Assembly: GCA_017694785.1 (NCBI GenBank)
Contig: JADIMK010000078.1
Location: forward strand, 1 to 40,042
DNA: 40,042 bases
Origin: Candidatus Cryptobacteroides intestinigallinarum
Lineage (GTDB): Bacteria; Bacteroidota; Bacteroidia; Bacteroidales; UBA932
Direction of reading: 5' to 3'
Shown here: piece after piece, positions 38,781 through 40,042 of the stretch
How positions within the stretch are numbered: the stretch's first letter is position 1
Layout: the number at the start of each line of letters is the position of its first letter
Made by a program: the position numbers and the translations under genes
Notes under the pieces: generated by a model
What the model saw: the letters and a program-made list of their open reading frames with translations, nothing else
What the model was told of the DNA's origin: nothing
The model's database searches: none

Positions 38781-40042
38781 ATGAGGAAATTCCATTTCTT
38801 TTGGCTGGTTTCCGGCATCGCATTTCTTATGGTGTCATGCCAGCGCGAAGCTTCACCGGCTCCGCAGCAGCTGAAGAACGCCTTCTCCTACGGGGGGGGC
38901 ATCAGTCCCATTGAGTCAATTGTCTATACTGCGGAGGAGAAAGAGGGCTGCCATGTCTTCTATATCTCTCCTACTGCCGGTCTTCTTGACACGGAGACTG
39001 CTCAGCTTGCCGATGACTATATAAAGATTACGGTCCAGGATCCGTCCGGAGCCGTCGACCTGTATTCCGGAGAAAATGAAGTGGAGTACAAGGATGTCCA
39101 TGTATCTTCTTCATCATCATCGGAAGTCTCGTCGGCATCACTGTCCGTCAATCTGACTTCATCCAGGACCCTGCGCCTGAGTCTTGATGTCAGAATGACT
39201 TCCGGACAGACTCTCAAGGCTGAATATGACGGCTTCTGCGTCAAATATCCCGCAGACCCGTCCGGCTATGATGTGGTGATGGACAAGGCGATATATGCCT
39301 ATTATTTCGGCCAGGCTTCTGCCGGGACGACGACCCACAACTATTACTTCACTCTCACGGACGCGGAATACACTGCCGACATGAGCTCCGGTTCTCCTGA
39401 CTATGAGCTCAAGGAGGAGGGATATGTGCTGATTCTGGACATGTTCTCGGACCTTGAGGACGGAAACTGGAAGACTCTTCCGGACGGCGTATATTCGGCG
39501 AGCAACGGTTATGGCGACCATACCTATACCGTCAATTACAGCGTCGCATTCCACTTTGACAGCGATGGCAACAGGACTCAGCTCCTTCTTGCCGGTCCTC
39601 TTTCAGTCGAGACCGATGAGACTGGAGTCACGACAATATCAGGAACATTCTATGAGAACGGGGCGGAACGGACATTCGCATTCCGCAACAATCTGCAGCT
39701 GATCAACGGCCTGTTCAACCCGTCCCTCCCTCAGATAGGCGAGGATGTGCATGTCAAGGGTGTGTATGCCGAAGGCCTCTACAACGGAAACCTCATGGGC
39801 TCCGGCACCGGCATGATGCAGATAAACATCTACGATGAGAATGCCGCCAATGACAGGAACGGCTATACGGCCACTGTTGTCGTGTTCAACAAGCTGTTCG
39901 GCGACTCCGCCAGTGCTGACATCATTCCTGGTGAATATGTTGCAGGCTCAGACTTCAGCATCGGCACATGGATGCCGGCTCAGGAACTGAACTACATGGG
40001 AATGATTTTCCCTTACGGTACATTCGTCCTGTACAATGACGG
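38781..40042 (+). CDS. Lipoprotein of unknown function, 3' end outside window
   Basis: An open frame of 420 codons from ATG 38781 to the right edge with no stop. The N-terminus MRKFHFFWLVSGIAFLMVSC is a signal peptide with lipobox MVSC and Cys20. The mature protein is beta-rich with many Tyr, Gly, Asp and Ser. A Ser-run (VSSSSSSEVSSAS) lies at about residues 110-122, and aromatic-rich blocks such as AYYFGQASAGTTTHNYYFTL and DGVYSASNGYGDHTYTVNYSVAFHF follow. The latter resemble the repeated strands of surface-exposed Bacteroidota lipoproteins, but I do not recognise the family. A run of eight G (38892-38899) falls in codons 38-40. The frame is maintained through it. Confidence 0.8.
   Translation, partial: MRKFHFFWLVSGIAFLMVSCQREASPAPQQLKNAFSYGGGISPIESIVYTAEEKEGCHVFYISPTAGLLDTETAQLADDYIKITVQDPSGAVDLYSGENEVEYKDVHVSSSSSSEVSSASLSVNLTSSRTLRLSLDVRMTSGQTLKAEYDGFCVKYPADPSGYDVVMDKAIYAYYFGQASAGTTTHNYYFTLTDAEYTADMSSGSPDYELKEEGYVLILDMFSDLEDGNWKTLPDGVYSASNGYGDHTYTVNYSVAFHFDSDGNRTQLLLAGPLSVETDETGVTTISGTFYENGAERTFAFRNNLQLINGLFNPSLPQIGEDVHVKGVYAEGLYNGNLMGSGTGMMQINIYDENAANDRNGYTATVVVFNKLFGDSASADIIPGEYVAGSDFSIGTWMPAQELNYMGMIFPYGTFVLYND

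Overview
The window reads as chromosomal core sequence of a member of the Bacteroidota, most probably Bacteroidales. Several promoters carry the Bacteroidota TAnnTTTG -7 box, four of them with a TTTG or near-TTTG -33 box exactly 19 bp upstream (M23 lipoprotein, upp, tRNA-His, gltX). There is a NigD-like lipoprotein, many SPII-type lipoproteins, an ECF sigma factor paired with a barrel-ended membrane protein, and a dcw cluster with the gene order I associate with this phylum. I cannot name a genus. No insertion sequence, prophage, CRISPR array or rRNA was seen.

Layout. 1-3408 (+): sugar uptake, with two paralogous MFS permeases flanking a ROK sugar kinase; the first permease is cut by the window edge. 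3462-8243 (-): gltX, a 70-residue membrane protein, rpiB, truB and a MATE exporter, transcribed in that order behind a promoter and a structured leader at 8244-8373. 8369-24277 (-): complete dcw cluster mraZ-rsmH-ftsL-ftsI-murE-mraY-murD-ftsW-murG-murC-ftsQ-ftsA-ftsZ, tightly packed with several ATGA overlaps; murF is absent. 24278-24434 is a divergent promoter region for mraZ and an M23 peptidase lipoprotein. 25746-28537 (-): miaB then cls. 28677-31319 (+): a small lipoprotein, a SPOR-domain protein and rpoN, convergent with upp (-). 32232-34960 (+): NigD-like lipoprotein, ECF sigma factor and a protein with a cytoplasmic N-terminus, one membrane helix, a Ser/Pro-rich spacer and a C-terminal beta-barrel. 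35050-37848 (-): radC and a large carboxyltransferase/biotinyl-type protein. 37976-40042 (+): bcp peroxiredoxin, tRNA-His, and a lipoprotein running off the right edge.

How the genes fit together. The dcw cluster makes the lipid-linked peptidoglycan precursor (MurE, MurD, MurC, MraY, MurG) and the septal machine that uses it (FtsW, FtsI, FtsL, FtsQ, FtsA, FtsZ). It starts at a promoter overlapped by an AAAGTGG motif resembling known MraZ sites. The M23 lipoprotein and the SPOR protein are further envelope functions nearby.

Most interesting points. The sigma factor plus the single-chain protein predicted to span both membranes (33074-34960) is the best candidate for a poorly described signalling system. 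Others are a carboxyltransferase whose biotinyl domain has Tyr where the biotin Lys should be; a palindromic pair of overlapping divergent promoters (37877-37910) followed by 22-bp repeats that run into the bcp ribosome-binding site; a gltX leader with consecutive hairpins; and low-complexity insertions inside TruB and MraY. Functional calls rest on motif reading only; no database search was possible.
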